From Nemertoderma westbladi (taxonomy: Eukaryota; Xenacoelomorpha; Nemertodermatida; Nemertodermatidae), in the NCBI GenBank assembly GCA_032718475.1, contig JAUCBJ010007120.1, positions 1 through 31,742 on the forward strand: a stretch of DNA of 31,742 nucleotides, given 5' to 3'. Shown here in pieces: positions 11,277-19,994 of this stretch. The notes under the pieces were generated by a model, which was given only the letters and a program-made list of their open reading frames with translations, searched no databases and was not told the DNA's origin. Position 1 is the first letter of the stretch, and each line of letters starts with the position of its first letter. The translations under genes and the position numbers were made by a program.

Positions 11277-13275
11277 CACATATATGCACAGATGTGTATA
11301 TGTACTGATGTGTATATGTACTGATGTGTATATGCACTGATGTGTATATGTACTGATGTGTATATGCACAGATGTGTATATGTACTGATGTGTATATGTA
11401 CTGATGTGTATATGTACTGATGTGTATATGTACTGATGTGTATATGCACAGATGTGTATATGTACTGATGTGTATATGTACTGATGTGTATATGCACTGA
11501 TGTGTATATGTACTGATGTGTATATGTACTGATGTGTATATGTACTGATGTGTATATGTACTGATGTGTATATGCACAGATGTGTATATGTACTGATGTG
11601 TATATGTACTGATGTGTATATGCACTGATGTGTATATGCACTGATGTGTATATGTACTGATGTGTATATGAACTGATGTGTATATGTACTGATGTGTATA
11701 TGTACAGATGTGAAAATGTACTGATGTGTATATGTACTGATGTGTATATGTACTGATGTGTATATGTACTAATGTGTATATGTACTGATGTGTATATGTA
11801 CTGATGTGTATATGTACTGATGTGTATATGTACTGATGTGTATATGTACTGATGTGTATATATACTGATGTGTATATATACTGATGTGTATATGTACTGA
11901 TGTGTATATGTACTGATGTGTATATGTACAGATGTGAAAATGTACTGATGTGTATATGTACTGATGTGTATATGCACTGATGTGTATATGCACTGATGTG
12001 TATATGTACTGATGTGTATATGAACTGATGTGTATATGTACTGATGTGTATATGCACAGATGTGTATATGTACTGATGTGTATATGTACTGCTACTGATG
12101 TGTATTAGCACTGATGTGTATATGCACTGATGTGTATATGTACTGATGTGTATATGTACTGATGTGTATATGTACTGATGTGTATATGTACTGATGTGTA
12201 TATGTACTGATGTGTATATGTACTGATGTGTATATGTACTGATGTGTATATGTACTGATGTGTATATGTACTGATGTGTATATGTACTGATGTGTATATG
12301 TACTGATGTGTATATGTACTGATGTGTATATGTACTGATGTGTATATGTACTGATGTGTATATGTACTGATGTGTATATGTACTGATGTGTATATGTACT
12401 GATGTGTATATGTACTGATGTGTATATGTACTGATGTGTATATGTACTGATGTGTATATGTACTGATGTGTATATGCACTGATGTGTATATGTACTGATG
12501 TGTATATGTACCTATGTGTATATGTACTGATGTGTATATGTACTGATGTGTATATGCACTGATGTGTATATGTACTGATGTGTATATGTACCTATGTGTA
12601 TATGTACTGATGTGTATATGTACTGATGTGTATATGTACCTATGTGTATATGTACTGATGTGTATATGTACTGATGTGTATATGCACTGATGTGTATATG
12701 TACTGATGTGTATATGTACCTATGTGTATATGTACTGATGTGTATATGTACTGATGTGTATATGTACTGATGTGTATATGTACTGATGTGTATATGTACT
12801 GATGTGTATATGTACTGATGTGTATATGTACTGATGTGTATATGTACTGATGTGTATATGTACTGATGTGTATATGTACTGATGTGTATATGTACTGATG
12901 TGTATATGTACTGATGTGTATATGTACTGATGTGTATATGTACTGATGTGTATATGTACCTATGTGTATATGTACCTATGTGTATATGTACCTACCTGTA
13001 TGTGTATATGTACTGATGTGTATATGTACTGATGTGTATATGTACTGATGTGTATATGTACTGATGTGTATTGTACTGATGTGTATATGCACTGATGTGT
13101 ATATGTACTGATGTGTATATGTACCTATGTGTATATGTACTGATGTGTATATGTACCTATGTGTATATGTACTGATGTGTATATGTACCTATGTGTATAT
13201 GTACTGATGTGTATATGTACCTATGTGTATATGTACTGATGTGTATATGTACTGATGTGTATATGTACTGATGTG
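11277..13275 (+). repeat. 16-bp minisatellite, block 1
   Basis: About 125 head-to-tail units of GATGTGTATATGTACT. Variants have GCACT, GCACAG, GAACTG or, after about 12510, CCTATGTGTATATGTA. Internal higher-order structure is visible: the odd unit GTACAGATGTGAAAATG recurs at 11703 and 11927 (224 bp = 14 units). A junction with broken phase lies at 12088-12113. Because 3 x 16 = 48, the minus strand stays open and yields long Tyr/His/Thr-rich ORFs that are not genes. Confidence 0.97.
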
Positions 13276-13640
13276 TATTTTATTTTTTTATTTATTCCTT
13301 TATTTCAAACCAAACAAGGTTCATAGTAAAAACAATACACCGATCAGACAATATAGTTTACACGATACAGTACTAAATTATGAAAATGAATATTTAATAG
13401 CACAATATTTAGATATTAATCGTAAAGTAGGGACAGGTCATTCATGGCCCTAATTCTAGATTCTGTGCAACATGTGCGAATCACATTAATAATGCTATTG
13501 GTACTGGTATCCAAGCGCCGTGATAGGCTCTCAATAGCATTGGCTCTAATATGTACAAAGGATGGTAATCCAAGTAAGCTGCAGGTTAGCGACATACTTG
13601 TGGGAGTTGTGTCGTTAGCCATTCTCGGAATTTTAAAATT
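13276..13640 (-). mobile_element. Retroposed 3'-end fragment interrupting the 16-bp array
   Basis: A 365-bp single-copy segment splits the 16-bp array with sharp edges. Read on the minus strand it looks like the 3' end of a retroposed transcript: an open segment from about 13636 to a stop at 13418-13416 (about 73 codons, containing MANDTTPTSMS, LDTSTNSIINVIR and SRIRAMNDLSLLYD), about 110 nt of AT-rich 3' UTR, two AATAAA signals (13304-13299 and 13296-13291), then an A-rich tail (13290-13276) that abuts the array. The last 12 bp before it (ACTGATGTGTAT) are repeated immediately after it, compatible with a 12-bp target duplication, though this cannot be proven in a 16-bp array. The protein family is not recognised: a 5'-truncated LINE or a processed host mRNA are both possible. 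Confidence 0.45.
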
Positions 13641-13930
13641 ACTGATGTGTATATGTACTGATGTGTATATGTACTGATGTGTATATGTACTGATGTGTAT
13701 ATGTACTGATGTGTATATGTACTGATGTGTATATGTACTGATGTGTATATGTACTGATGTGTATATGTACTGATGTGTATATGTACTGATGTGTATATGT
13801 ACTGATGTGTATATGTACTGATGTGTATATGTACTGATGTGTATATGTACTGATGTGTATATGTACTGATGTGTATATGTACTGATGTGTATATGTACTG
13901 ATGTGTATATGTACTGATGTGTATATGTAA
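13641..13930 (+). repeat. 16-bp minisatellite, block 2
   Basis: About 18 nearly perfect copies of ACTGATGTGTATATGT, continuing the array beyond the inserted 365-bp fragment. This block is more homogeneous than block 1. Confidence 0.96.
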
Positions 13931-14172
13931 ATACACCAAAGTCAATATCTATATTCATGAGTTACAGTACTGTTTAAATAAAACAATCAGAAGACATTAT
14001 CAAGGGTAGACTGGAGACAGTGCGCAGTATATGCAGCACTCAAAGACAATATAATAGTCGTAAATCAATAGCATATAGGTTGAGTAAAGAATGGTGTAAT
14101 AAACAGTAAAGGATTGTTTGTAGGCAGTATGTCGGCAGTAGGCGAGGTTGTTACAGCGCAGTAAATAATAGA

Positions 14173-14261
14173 GTATCTTATCTTATAAAGATTAATTTGT
14201 GGATGACATCGCCCTGCTCTGTAATACGCTAGCAGATGCACAGCTTCTACTAAATAAGCAG
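14173..14261 (+). pseudogene. Reverse transcriptase motif C relic
   Basis: In one plus-strand frame, 14196-14261 encodes FVDDIALL then CNTLADAQLLLNKQ, the catalytic [FY]xDD box and following helix of a non-LTR reverse transcriptase. The same region of the nearby RTE-like element reads FADDLGVL then SESLEGAQRLLSSLE. Just upstream in frame is SYKD and a TAA, matching the TDLD that precedes the box in the intact element but with a codon lost. Stops follow directly (TAG TAA at 14262-14267). It is a short decayed fragment, in the opposite orientation to the intact element, from a different and older family. Confidence 0.6.
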
Positions 14262-14392
14262 TAGTAAAGAAAGCTTGAAAAGTTGATAATTATGTTTTAT
14301 GATCAGTTGAGAATGTATCTGCCCCATCACACTTTGCCTGTTCTTCTCATTTGGGAACTTCACTCTACTGTCGCCCTGCTAGCTTGAGCATC

Positions 14393-14422
14393 CTGAGAAA
14401 GCCCGCTGTATTGGGGCGAAAC
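14393..14422 (+). ncRNA. Degenerate hammerhead-ribozyme-core-like motif
   Basis: The segment reads CTGAGAA, AGCCC, an 8-nt loop, GGGGC, GAAAC. This is the order of a hammerhead core: CUGANGA, stem II (GCCC pairing with GGGC), GAAA. Penelope-like retroelements and retrozymes of animals are known to carry type I hammerheads. Here the position equivalent to the essential G8 is A, and I cannot draw convincing stems I and III, so it is at best an inactive relic. Confidence 0.2.
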
Positions 14423-14459
14423 CTACCGATCAGCTGTCTGCAGTCGGCTGATCACTTTT

Positions 14460-15974
14460 ACAATGGGGAATGTGGTCCCATTGATTGGTGTGCCGGTTGT
14501 ACCGCCTACAATGGAGAATGGGGGCCCATTGATTGGTGTGCCGGTTGTACCGCAGGCCAACAATGGGGAATGGGTCCCATTGATTGGTGTGCCGGTTGTA
14601 CCGCAGGCCTACAATGGGGAATGGGGTCCCATTGATTGGTGTGCCGGTTGTACCGCAGGCCTACAATGGGGAATGGGGTCCCATTGATTGGTGTGCCGGT
14701 TGTACCGCCTACAATGGAGAATGGGGGCTCATTGATTGGTGTGCCGGTTGTACCGCCTACAATGGAGAATGGGGGCTCATTGATTGGTGAGCCGGTTGTA
14801 CCGCCTACAATGGGGAATGGGGGCCCATTGATTGGTGTGCCGGTTGTACCGCCTACAATGGGGAATGGGGGCCCATTGATTGGTGAGCCGGTTGTACCGC
14901 CTACAATGGGGAATGGGGGCCCATTGATTGGTGTGCCGGTTGTACCGCAGGCCTACAATGGGGAATGGGGTCCCATTGATTGTGTGCCGGTTGTACCGCC
15001 TACAATGGAGAATGGGGGCTCATTGATTGGTGTGCCGGTTGTACCGCCTACAATGGGGGATGGGGTCCTATTGATTGGTGAGCCGGTTGTACCGCAGGCC
15101 TACAATGGGGAATGGGGTCCCATTGATTGGAGTGCCGGTTGTACCGCCTACAATGGGGGATGGGGTCCCATTGATTGGTGTGCCGGTTGTACCGCCTACA
15201 ATGGGGGATGGGGTCCCATTGATTGGTGCGCCGGTTGTACCGCCTACAATGGGGAATGGGGGCCCATTGATTGGTGTGCCGGTTGTACCGCCTACAATGG
15301 GGAATGGGGTCCCATTGATTGGTGTGCCGGTTGTACCGCCTACAATGGGGAATGGGGTCCCATTGATTGGTGTGCCGGTTGTACCGCCTACAATGGGGAA
15401 TGTGGTCCCATTGATTGGTGTGCCGGTTGTACCGCCTACAATGGGGAATGGGGTCCCATTGATTGGTGTGCCGGTTGTACCGCCTACAATGGGGAATGGG
15501 GTCCCATTGATTGGTGTGCCGGTTGTACCGCCTACAATGGGGAATGGGGTCCCATTGATTGGTGTGCCGGTTGTACCGCCTACAATGGGGAATGGGGTCC
15601 TATTGATTGGTGTGCCGGTTGTACCGCCTACAATGGGGAATGTGGTCCCATTGATTGGTGTGCCGGTTGTACCGCCTACAATGGGGAATGTGGTCCCATT
15701 GATTGGTGTGCCGGTTGTACCGCCTACAATGGGGAATGGGGTCCCATTGATTGGTGTGCCGGTTGTACCGCCTACAATGGGGAATGGGGGCCCATTGATT
15801 GGTGTGCCGGTTGTACCGCAGGCCTACAATGGGGAATGGGGTCCCATTGATTGGTGTGCCGGTTGTACCGCCTACAATGGGGAATGGGGTCCCATTGATT
15901 GGTGTGTCGGTTGTACCGCCTACAATGGGGAATGGGGTCCCATTGATTGGTGTGCCGGTTGTACCGCCTACAAT
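14460..15974 (+). repeat. 48/52-bp minisatellite, left block
   Basis: About 31 units of 48 bp starting ACAATGGGGAATGGGGTCCC, then ATTGATTGGTGTGCCGG, then TTGTACCGCCT. A 52-bp form has GCAGGCCT in place of GCCT. Each unit holds an inverted repeat CAATGGG/CCCATTG (9-nt loop), a small hairpin CGGT-TGT-ACCG, and an inverse CCAAT box (ATTGG). Since 48 is a multiple of three, several frames stay open for hundreds of codons in both directions; these are not treated as genes. Confidence 0.97.
15707..15974 (+). repeat. 268-bp direct repeat flanking the RTE element, left copy
   Basis: Matches 19727-19994 base for base (offset 4020) except T15742 versus G19762. It includes diagnostic unit variants in the same order: a GGGGGCCC unit, a GCAGGCC unit and a GTGTGTCGG unit. 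It ends exactly where the element begins (AAT then ACTACTACTACT). Confidence 0.85.
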
Positions 15975-16017
15975 ACTACTACTACTATGATCGGCATGCT
16001 GCATTGCAGCTGCATTT

Positions 16018-19000
16018 TTAAGAATGCTGTGCCGGCTTGTCAACAAAATTGCACCGCCACAACTCCCTATCACCCATGACATTTGCTAGATCATCCGCAT
16101 CTTTAAGGCCAGTGTCCTTTAAGATGCGTCTCAAGAAAGTCATGGGCTGTCCACCATGCTTATTCACTCCATGAGGCTGCCAAAGTACAAGATTATGCAC
16201 TGGCTGGTCCTCACGGCGAAAGCAATGTCCTGCAAAGCGGAGGCGATTTTGTTCTAGTGTCAAGCTTGGGGGAACCAATGAGACACCTCCAATGTTATAT
16301 AGTGTCTGGTTGGAGATGTGTGCATTGTACTTGACACAATGTACCCGGCGTAGCATTCTTGTGAATGTGCCATCCAGAGATTTGGTGTCCTCAGCAGTTA
16401 GAGCCCAGCATGGACTCCCGTAGAGGAGTACTGGAACTACTGCTGCTCTGAATAATCGGACCTTAAGTTTCCGATTAATTCTAGGTGACTTCCAAATCCT
16501 GGAAAGCCTATTCAAGGCTGCCCATGCCTTTCCCTTACGTATTCGAAGGTCCTCACCTGACTTCCGGATCCATGATCCCAGGTAACAGAAGTCGTCCACA
16601 TGCTCAAGCATACCATCCTTTGAGCTTATGCTCATCCGATCAGAGACTTGCTGAGGACTTTCAAAGTTAACTGTCAGAATTTTGGTCTTTCTGGAGTTAA
16701 TAAAAAGACCAACACTAGAAGCAGCATGTTCTAATGAGCTAAGGAGCCGCTGGGCTCCCTCTAATGATTCTGAGAGTACTCCTAAGTCATCAGCAAAGTC
16801 TAGATCAGTTAGGTACTTGGCAGGATTTCCTCGACTTCTGGAGCCAGTAGGTGGAGTTATCATCACCCCATCATCATTATGATGATCTAAGGACATGCGT
16901 AGAACATAGTCAACCACAATAATGAACAAGAATGGTGCAAGTGTGTCTCCTTGGAGGACGCCCCATAACACTTCAAATGGTTCTGTGTCACCATCAACAG
17001 TAGACACAAATGTTGTCGAACCATCGTATACGGATCTGATTGCTGCAATAATTTCATCTGGAATCCCATATAATGAAAGTATGCTGAACATACGTGAGCG
17101 AGAGACTGAATCAAAGGCCTTGAAGAAGTCAACAAAGATAACAGCCAGATGCCTGTCTTTCTTTTTTGATAACTCTTCAATTATCCTTCTAAGTGCCAAA
17201 ATGGGCTCCATGGTCCCACGACATTTACGGAAACCATTCTGATTTCCACGTAGCAGTCTTTCAATGGGATCCCTGATGCGATTTAATAGAATTCTATTGT
17301 ATAGTTTTGCAGCAATCGAGATCAATGAGATTCCCCGAAAAGAACCATAGAGTGTTAGGTTGCCCTTCTTGGGAACTGGCACCAACTTATTTGTTTTCAT
17401 TTCTTGTGGGACTCTTGTTGTACGGTACATGTCTACTATGATGGGATAGATGAGCTTTAAACACTCAGGTATTTTAAAGACCTCAGGGGGAACACCATCT
17501 ACTCCACTGGCACGATTGGTCTTAATGCTCTTTGCAGCAGCCTTCACTTCTGCAAAGGAGATATCGCCAATGGGAATATCTGGGAGTACAGACTCAGACA
17601 CTTTTACTTCTATAAAGTTATCAGGCAATACCCTGTCATTATTGAGGAGCTTTTCAAAGTGGGCTTTCCAGCCATTGAGGCGATCGGCTGGTGATTCAGC
17701 CTTAACCTTGGTGGTTGGTTGGCTTTTCCGCCCAGTAAGCAGATTGATCGATTTCCATGCCTGGGATGATTGCCTGCTGTCGTCAGCATCATTGATGGCA
17801 TCAACCTGTTGGTTTATTAGCTCCTGTAGATTAACAGAGTACTGCCTGTTCAAGGACCTAGATGCAGCTTTAACTGCATTCTTGGCCGCTGTAGTCTGTT
17901 TGAGTCGGGACTCTTTCTGCGCCTTATGAAGGTCATTTCGGCACTTCTGAATTTTGTTGTCAGTCCAGGGGGCCCTTTTCCTGTTTCGAGGGTATACAGG
18001 AACTGTTTCTGCAGCTGCTAACTTAACTGCTTCTGTAAAGGCAGTATAGCCCTCACAGTGATCTGCCGCCTCAGAGGCAAGAGCCTCATACCTGTTGCTC
18101 AGCTGTAGTGTGAAGCTGGATCTCACACTTGGCTGTTGCAACAGAGAGGACCAGTCATGCCGTGGCAAGGCAGATTTCGTTGTTCTGCTAGCACGCAGAC
18201 TAAGTCTTACCTTGGCCACAATAAGGCGGAGATCACTGGAGAAGGGTCGAAGTGTAAATGCATTACAGTCTTGTAAAGAGCTCCTGTATTTCCTACGAAA
18301 CAGAATATGGTCTATCTGGGACTTGTGACCACTGGGTCCACTATGAGTCCATAGCTTTCCAGTTCGCTTCTTGAACTGGGTTCCAGCCGAAAACAATCCA
18401 TTTCCAAAGATAAAATCCTGAAGATGGACAGAATTTCGGTTAACACTATTGCTATAGACCCAGGGCGATGTAGGTGATTGATGCAGACTTGCATTAAAGT
18501 CTCCCAGGAATGTTAAGAATGCATGCTGATCCACTCCATCAGTTGCTGCTTGTAGATTGTGGTAGAAATTTTCCACCTCCTCTACAGGGGCAACACTAGT
18601 TGGAGAGTAGCACACAATCAGAACCACCTGAGGAAACTTCTTAGCCAGTCTTCCAGAACATGAGAAGTGGCAACGGATGATGCGGTTAGAGATTTGGTCT
18701 ATTTTGTCCAATGCTGCATGTGCAGTTGGATTCATCAATAGACCAATTCCACCATTGCCACTATCATCTGCTGACGCGAGGGCGAGTCGCCAACCGCCCC
18801 CCATGTCCTTAATCAGAACCTCATCAGTCTGTCCAGTCTGCATTCGGTGCTCTTGAACACCCACTGCGCTAAGAGAAAGCTTATCTGCCAAGGCAGTCAG
18901 CTCACCTTGTCGCATTGGAGACCCGAGTGTTAGGGTGTTTACTGAGGCTAGTCTAGTGACTTGCCTCAGATTCACCAATGGCTTTGTTGGTCGGGGTGGA

Positions 19001-19314
19001 ACATGAGAGTAGCCTCCAACTCCAGAATCCCTCTCCCCATCACAATCTGGCCTCCCTGGTGACCCAGGGTTTGGGCCAGAAAGGTCATCAGGAAAGGGAC
19101 TCAAAGAATTGTTGGCTGCTCTCTCTCCAGTAGGGGGTGAGACAGGCAGCCGGTCAGGAGTTAACTGACGCCTGTGAGGCCGAATGTGTCCGGTAATTCC
19201 ACTGGCCTCTAGTGGCCGGACCTCCGCATTGCTAATGTAATCCATAGTGGGGGTTGGGGGGTGCTTTTTTGCCGAGTCAGCTCTCGGGGCAAATACCACA
19301 CCCTGGTTTGCCAT
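16018..19314 (-). CDS. RTE-like ORF: endonuclease-reverse transcriptase
   Basis: The protein is 1098 residues from the first in-frame ATG (19314); the open frame extends about 14 codons upstream without another ATG. Residues 1-115 are Pro/Arg-rich, with no known fold. An APE-like endonuclease spans about 120-370: VGVQEHR (catalytic E155), VCYSPTS, LGDFN (D272, N274), IDHIL, and FSSDLRLIV, where the usual SDH is SDL (L362). The reverse transcriptase spans about 590-900: GSFRGISLIS, NQNGFRK, FVDFFKAFDS (D729), GVLQGDTLAPFLF, and the FADD box (D842, D843). The tail (about 905-1098) has CYLGSWI and YGSPCWALT motifs. It makes cDNA by target-primed reverse transcription in the nucleus. Uninterrupted, but the missing endonuclease His predicts loss of nicking. 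Confidence 0.93.
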   Translation of the reverse strand: MANQGVVFAPRADSAKKHPPTPTMDYISNAEVRPLEASGITGHIRPHRRQLTPDRLPVSPPTGERAANNSLSPFPDDLSGPNPGSPGRPDCDGERDSGVGGYSHVPPRPTKPLVNLRQVTRLASVNTLTLGSPMRQGELTALADKLSLSAVGVQEHRMQTGQTDEVLIKDMGGGWRLALASADDSGNGGIGLLMNPTAHAALDKIDQISNRIIRCHFSCSGRLAKKFPQVVLIVCYSPTSVAPVEEVENFYHNLQAATDGVDQHAFLTFLGDFNASLHQSPTSPWVYSNSVNRNSVHLQDFIFGNGLFSAGTQFKKRTGKLWTHSGPSGHKSQIDHILFRRKYRSSLQDCNAFTLRPFSSDLRLIVAKVRLSLRASRTTKSALPRHDWSSLLQQPSVRSSFTLQLSNRYEALASEAADHCEGYTAFTEAVKLAAAETVPVYPRNRKRAPWTDNKIQKCRNDLHKAQKESRLKQTTAAKNAVKAASRSLNRQYSVNLQELINQQVDAINDADDSRQSSQAWKSINLLTGRKSQPTTKVKAESPADRLNGWKAHFEKLLNNDRVLPDNFIEVKVSESVLPDIPIGDISFAEVKAAAKSIKTNRASGVDGVPPEVFKIPECLKLIYPIIVDMYRTTRVPQEMKTNKLVPVPKKGNLTLYGSFRGISLISIAAKLYNRILLNRIRDPIERLLRGNQNGFRKCRGTMEPILALRRIIEELSKKKDRHLAVIFVDFFKAFDSVSRSRMFSILSLYGIPDEIIAAIRSVYDGSTTFVSTVDGDTEPFEVLWGVLQGDTLAPFLFIIVVDYVLRMSLDHHNDDGVMITPPTGSRSRGNPAKYLTDLDFADDLGVLSESLEGAQRLLSSLEHAASSVGLFINSRKTKILTVNFESPQQVSDRMSISSKDGMLEHVDDFCYLGSWIRKSGEDLRIRKGKAWAALNRLSRIWKSPRINRKLKVRLFRAAVVPVLLYGSPCWALTAEDTKSLDGTFTRMLRRVHCVKYNAHISNQTLYNIGGVSLVPPSLTLEQNRLRFAGHCFRREDQPVHNLVLWQPHGVNKHGGQPMTFLRRILKDTGLKDADDLANVMGDRELWRCNFVDKPAQHS

Positions 19315-19726
19315 TCCACAGGGTGGGTGTCGCAATGGAGTCAGATATGAGGCCCATCACCCATATCTACTCTGGCGTACATGACCCACCATTGGCTGTT
19401 GCAGCTCATCTGCTGGGTCATGCCCTGTACCCTTGCTGCCAGGTGCAGGTCGCAGTGAAGTGCCCTCAGAGTAGACATGAGAACACTCTACTCCTAACCA
19501 GCCATTGGTAGATCACCATCTGCCTGGTCAGGCCATATACCCCTGCAGCCAAGTATATGGGTCCTTAATCCAGGACCAAGGGCGTCCTTATCCCAGAACG
19601 AAGGGGGTCCTAGTTACAGAACCAGATTTGCCCTAGTAAGAGGGTCTATGCAGCTACAGGTGGCACCTCCTTTATGCTGCACGGAGGTGGCAAGTTTTCT
19701 TGATCAATGACCTAGAATACCTGACC
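19315..19726 (-). other. 5' leader of the RTE-like element with internal tandem duplication
   Basis: Two degenerate copies of about 110 bp lie side by side: 19329-19442 (TCGCAATGGAGTC ... CCATTGGCTG ... CATCTGCTGGGTCATG ... TTGCTGCCAG) and 19443-19555 (TCGCAGTGAAGTG ... GCCATTGG ... CATCTGCCTGGTCAGG ... CTGCAGCCAAG). Further upstream is a shorter repeated motif, GTCCTTA-TCC-AG-AC (19561-19612). Repeated 5' leaders are seen in some non-LTR elements and may hold internal promoter elements. Confidence 0.6.
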
Positions 19727-19994
19727 TGTGCCGGTTGTACCGCCTACAATGGGGAATGGGGGCCCATTGATTGGTGTGCCGGTTGTACCGCCTACAATGG
19801 GGAATGGGGGCCCATTGATTGGTGTGCCGGTTGTACCGCAGGCCTACAATGGGGAATGGGGTCCCATTGATTGGTGTGCCGGTTGTACCGCCTACAATGG
19901 GGAATGGGGTCCCATTGATTGGTGTGTCGGTTGTACCGCCTACAATGGGGAATGGGGTCCCATTGATTGGTGTGCCGGTTGTACCGCCTACAAT
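19727..19994 (+). repeat. 268-bp direct repeat flanking the RTE element, right copy
   Basis: Starts TGTGCCGGTTGTACC immediately after the 5' end of the element (CCTGACC) and equals 15707-15974 with one mismatch. It then runs on without a break into the right part of the 48-bp array. Confidence 0.85.

Larger units (their letters stand above)
13931..14459. other. Single-copy region between arrays, retroelement debris
   Basis: Apart from the RT motif C relic at 14173-14261 and a hammerhead-core-like segment at 14393-14422, I see no gene. The segment from 14350 is GC-richer than its surroundings and leads straight into the first 48-bp unit. Confidence 0.5.
15975..19726 (-). mobile_element. Full-length RTE-like non-LTR retrotransposon (3752 bp)
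   Basis: Minus-strand element inserted in the 48-bp array. From 5' to 3' it has about 412 bp of 5' leader with a degenerate internal duplication of about 110 bp (19726-19315), one ORF with apurinic-type endonuclease and reverse transcriptase (19314-16018), a 43-bp 3' UTR, and a 3' end of four AGT triplets at 15986-15975. A single ORF, a very short 3' UTR and a microsatellite 3' tail fit the RTE superfamily; the exact clade (RTE, RTEX or Proto2) cannot be fixed without a tree. It is flanked by a 268-bp direct repeat. Copy 2 at 27984-29742 is about 98% identical, so the family moved recently. Confidence 0.9.

Noticed and set aside
437-13930. CRISPR-like periodicity
   Set aside because: Repeats are contiguous with no unique spacers and the context is eukaryotic.
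11206-13958. Minus-strand Tyr/His/Thr-rich ORFs of up to 301 codons over the 16-bp array
   Set aside because: Three units equal 48 bp, so the frame stays open by arithmetic. Overlapping alternative frames are open too, and no promoter or splice context fits. Only the non-array segment 13636-13416 was kept, as a retroposed fragment.
14351-15850. Long plus-strand ORFs (up to 404 codons, AYNGEWGPIDWCAGCT repeats) over the 48-bp array
   Set aside because: The unit is a multiple of three; two plus frames and one minus frame are open at once. The 4-bp GCAGGCC variants switch frames, and the repeat looks like DNA-level amplification.
16485-19511. Plus-strand ORFs opposite the retrotransposon (for example 159 codons at 17450-17929)
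   Set aside because: Antisense shadows of the RTE coding frame; they recur at the same positions in copy 2 and carry no recognised motif.
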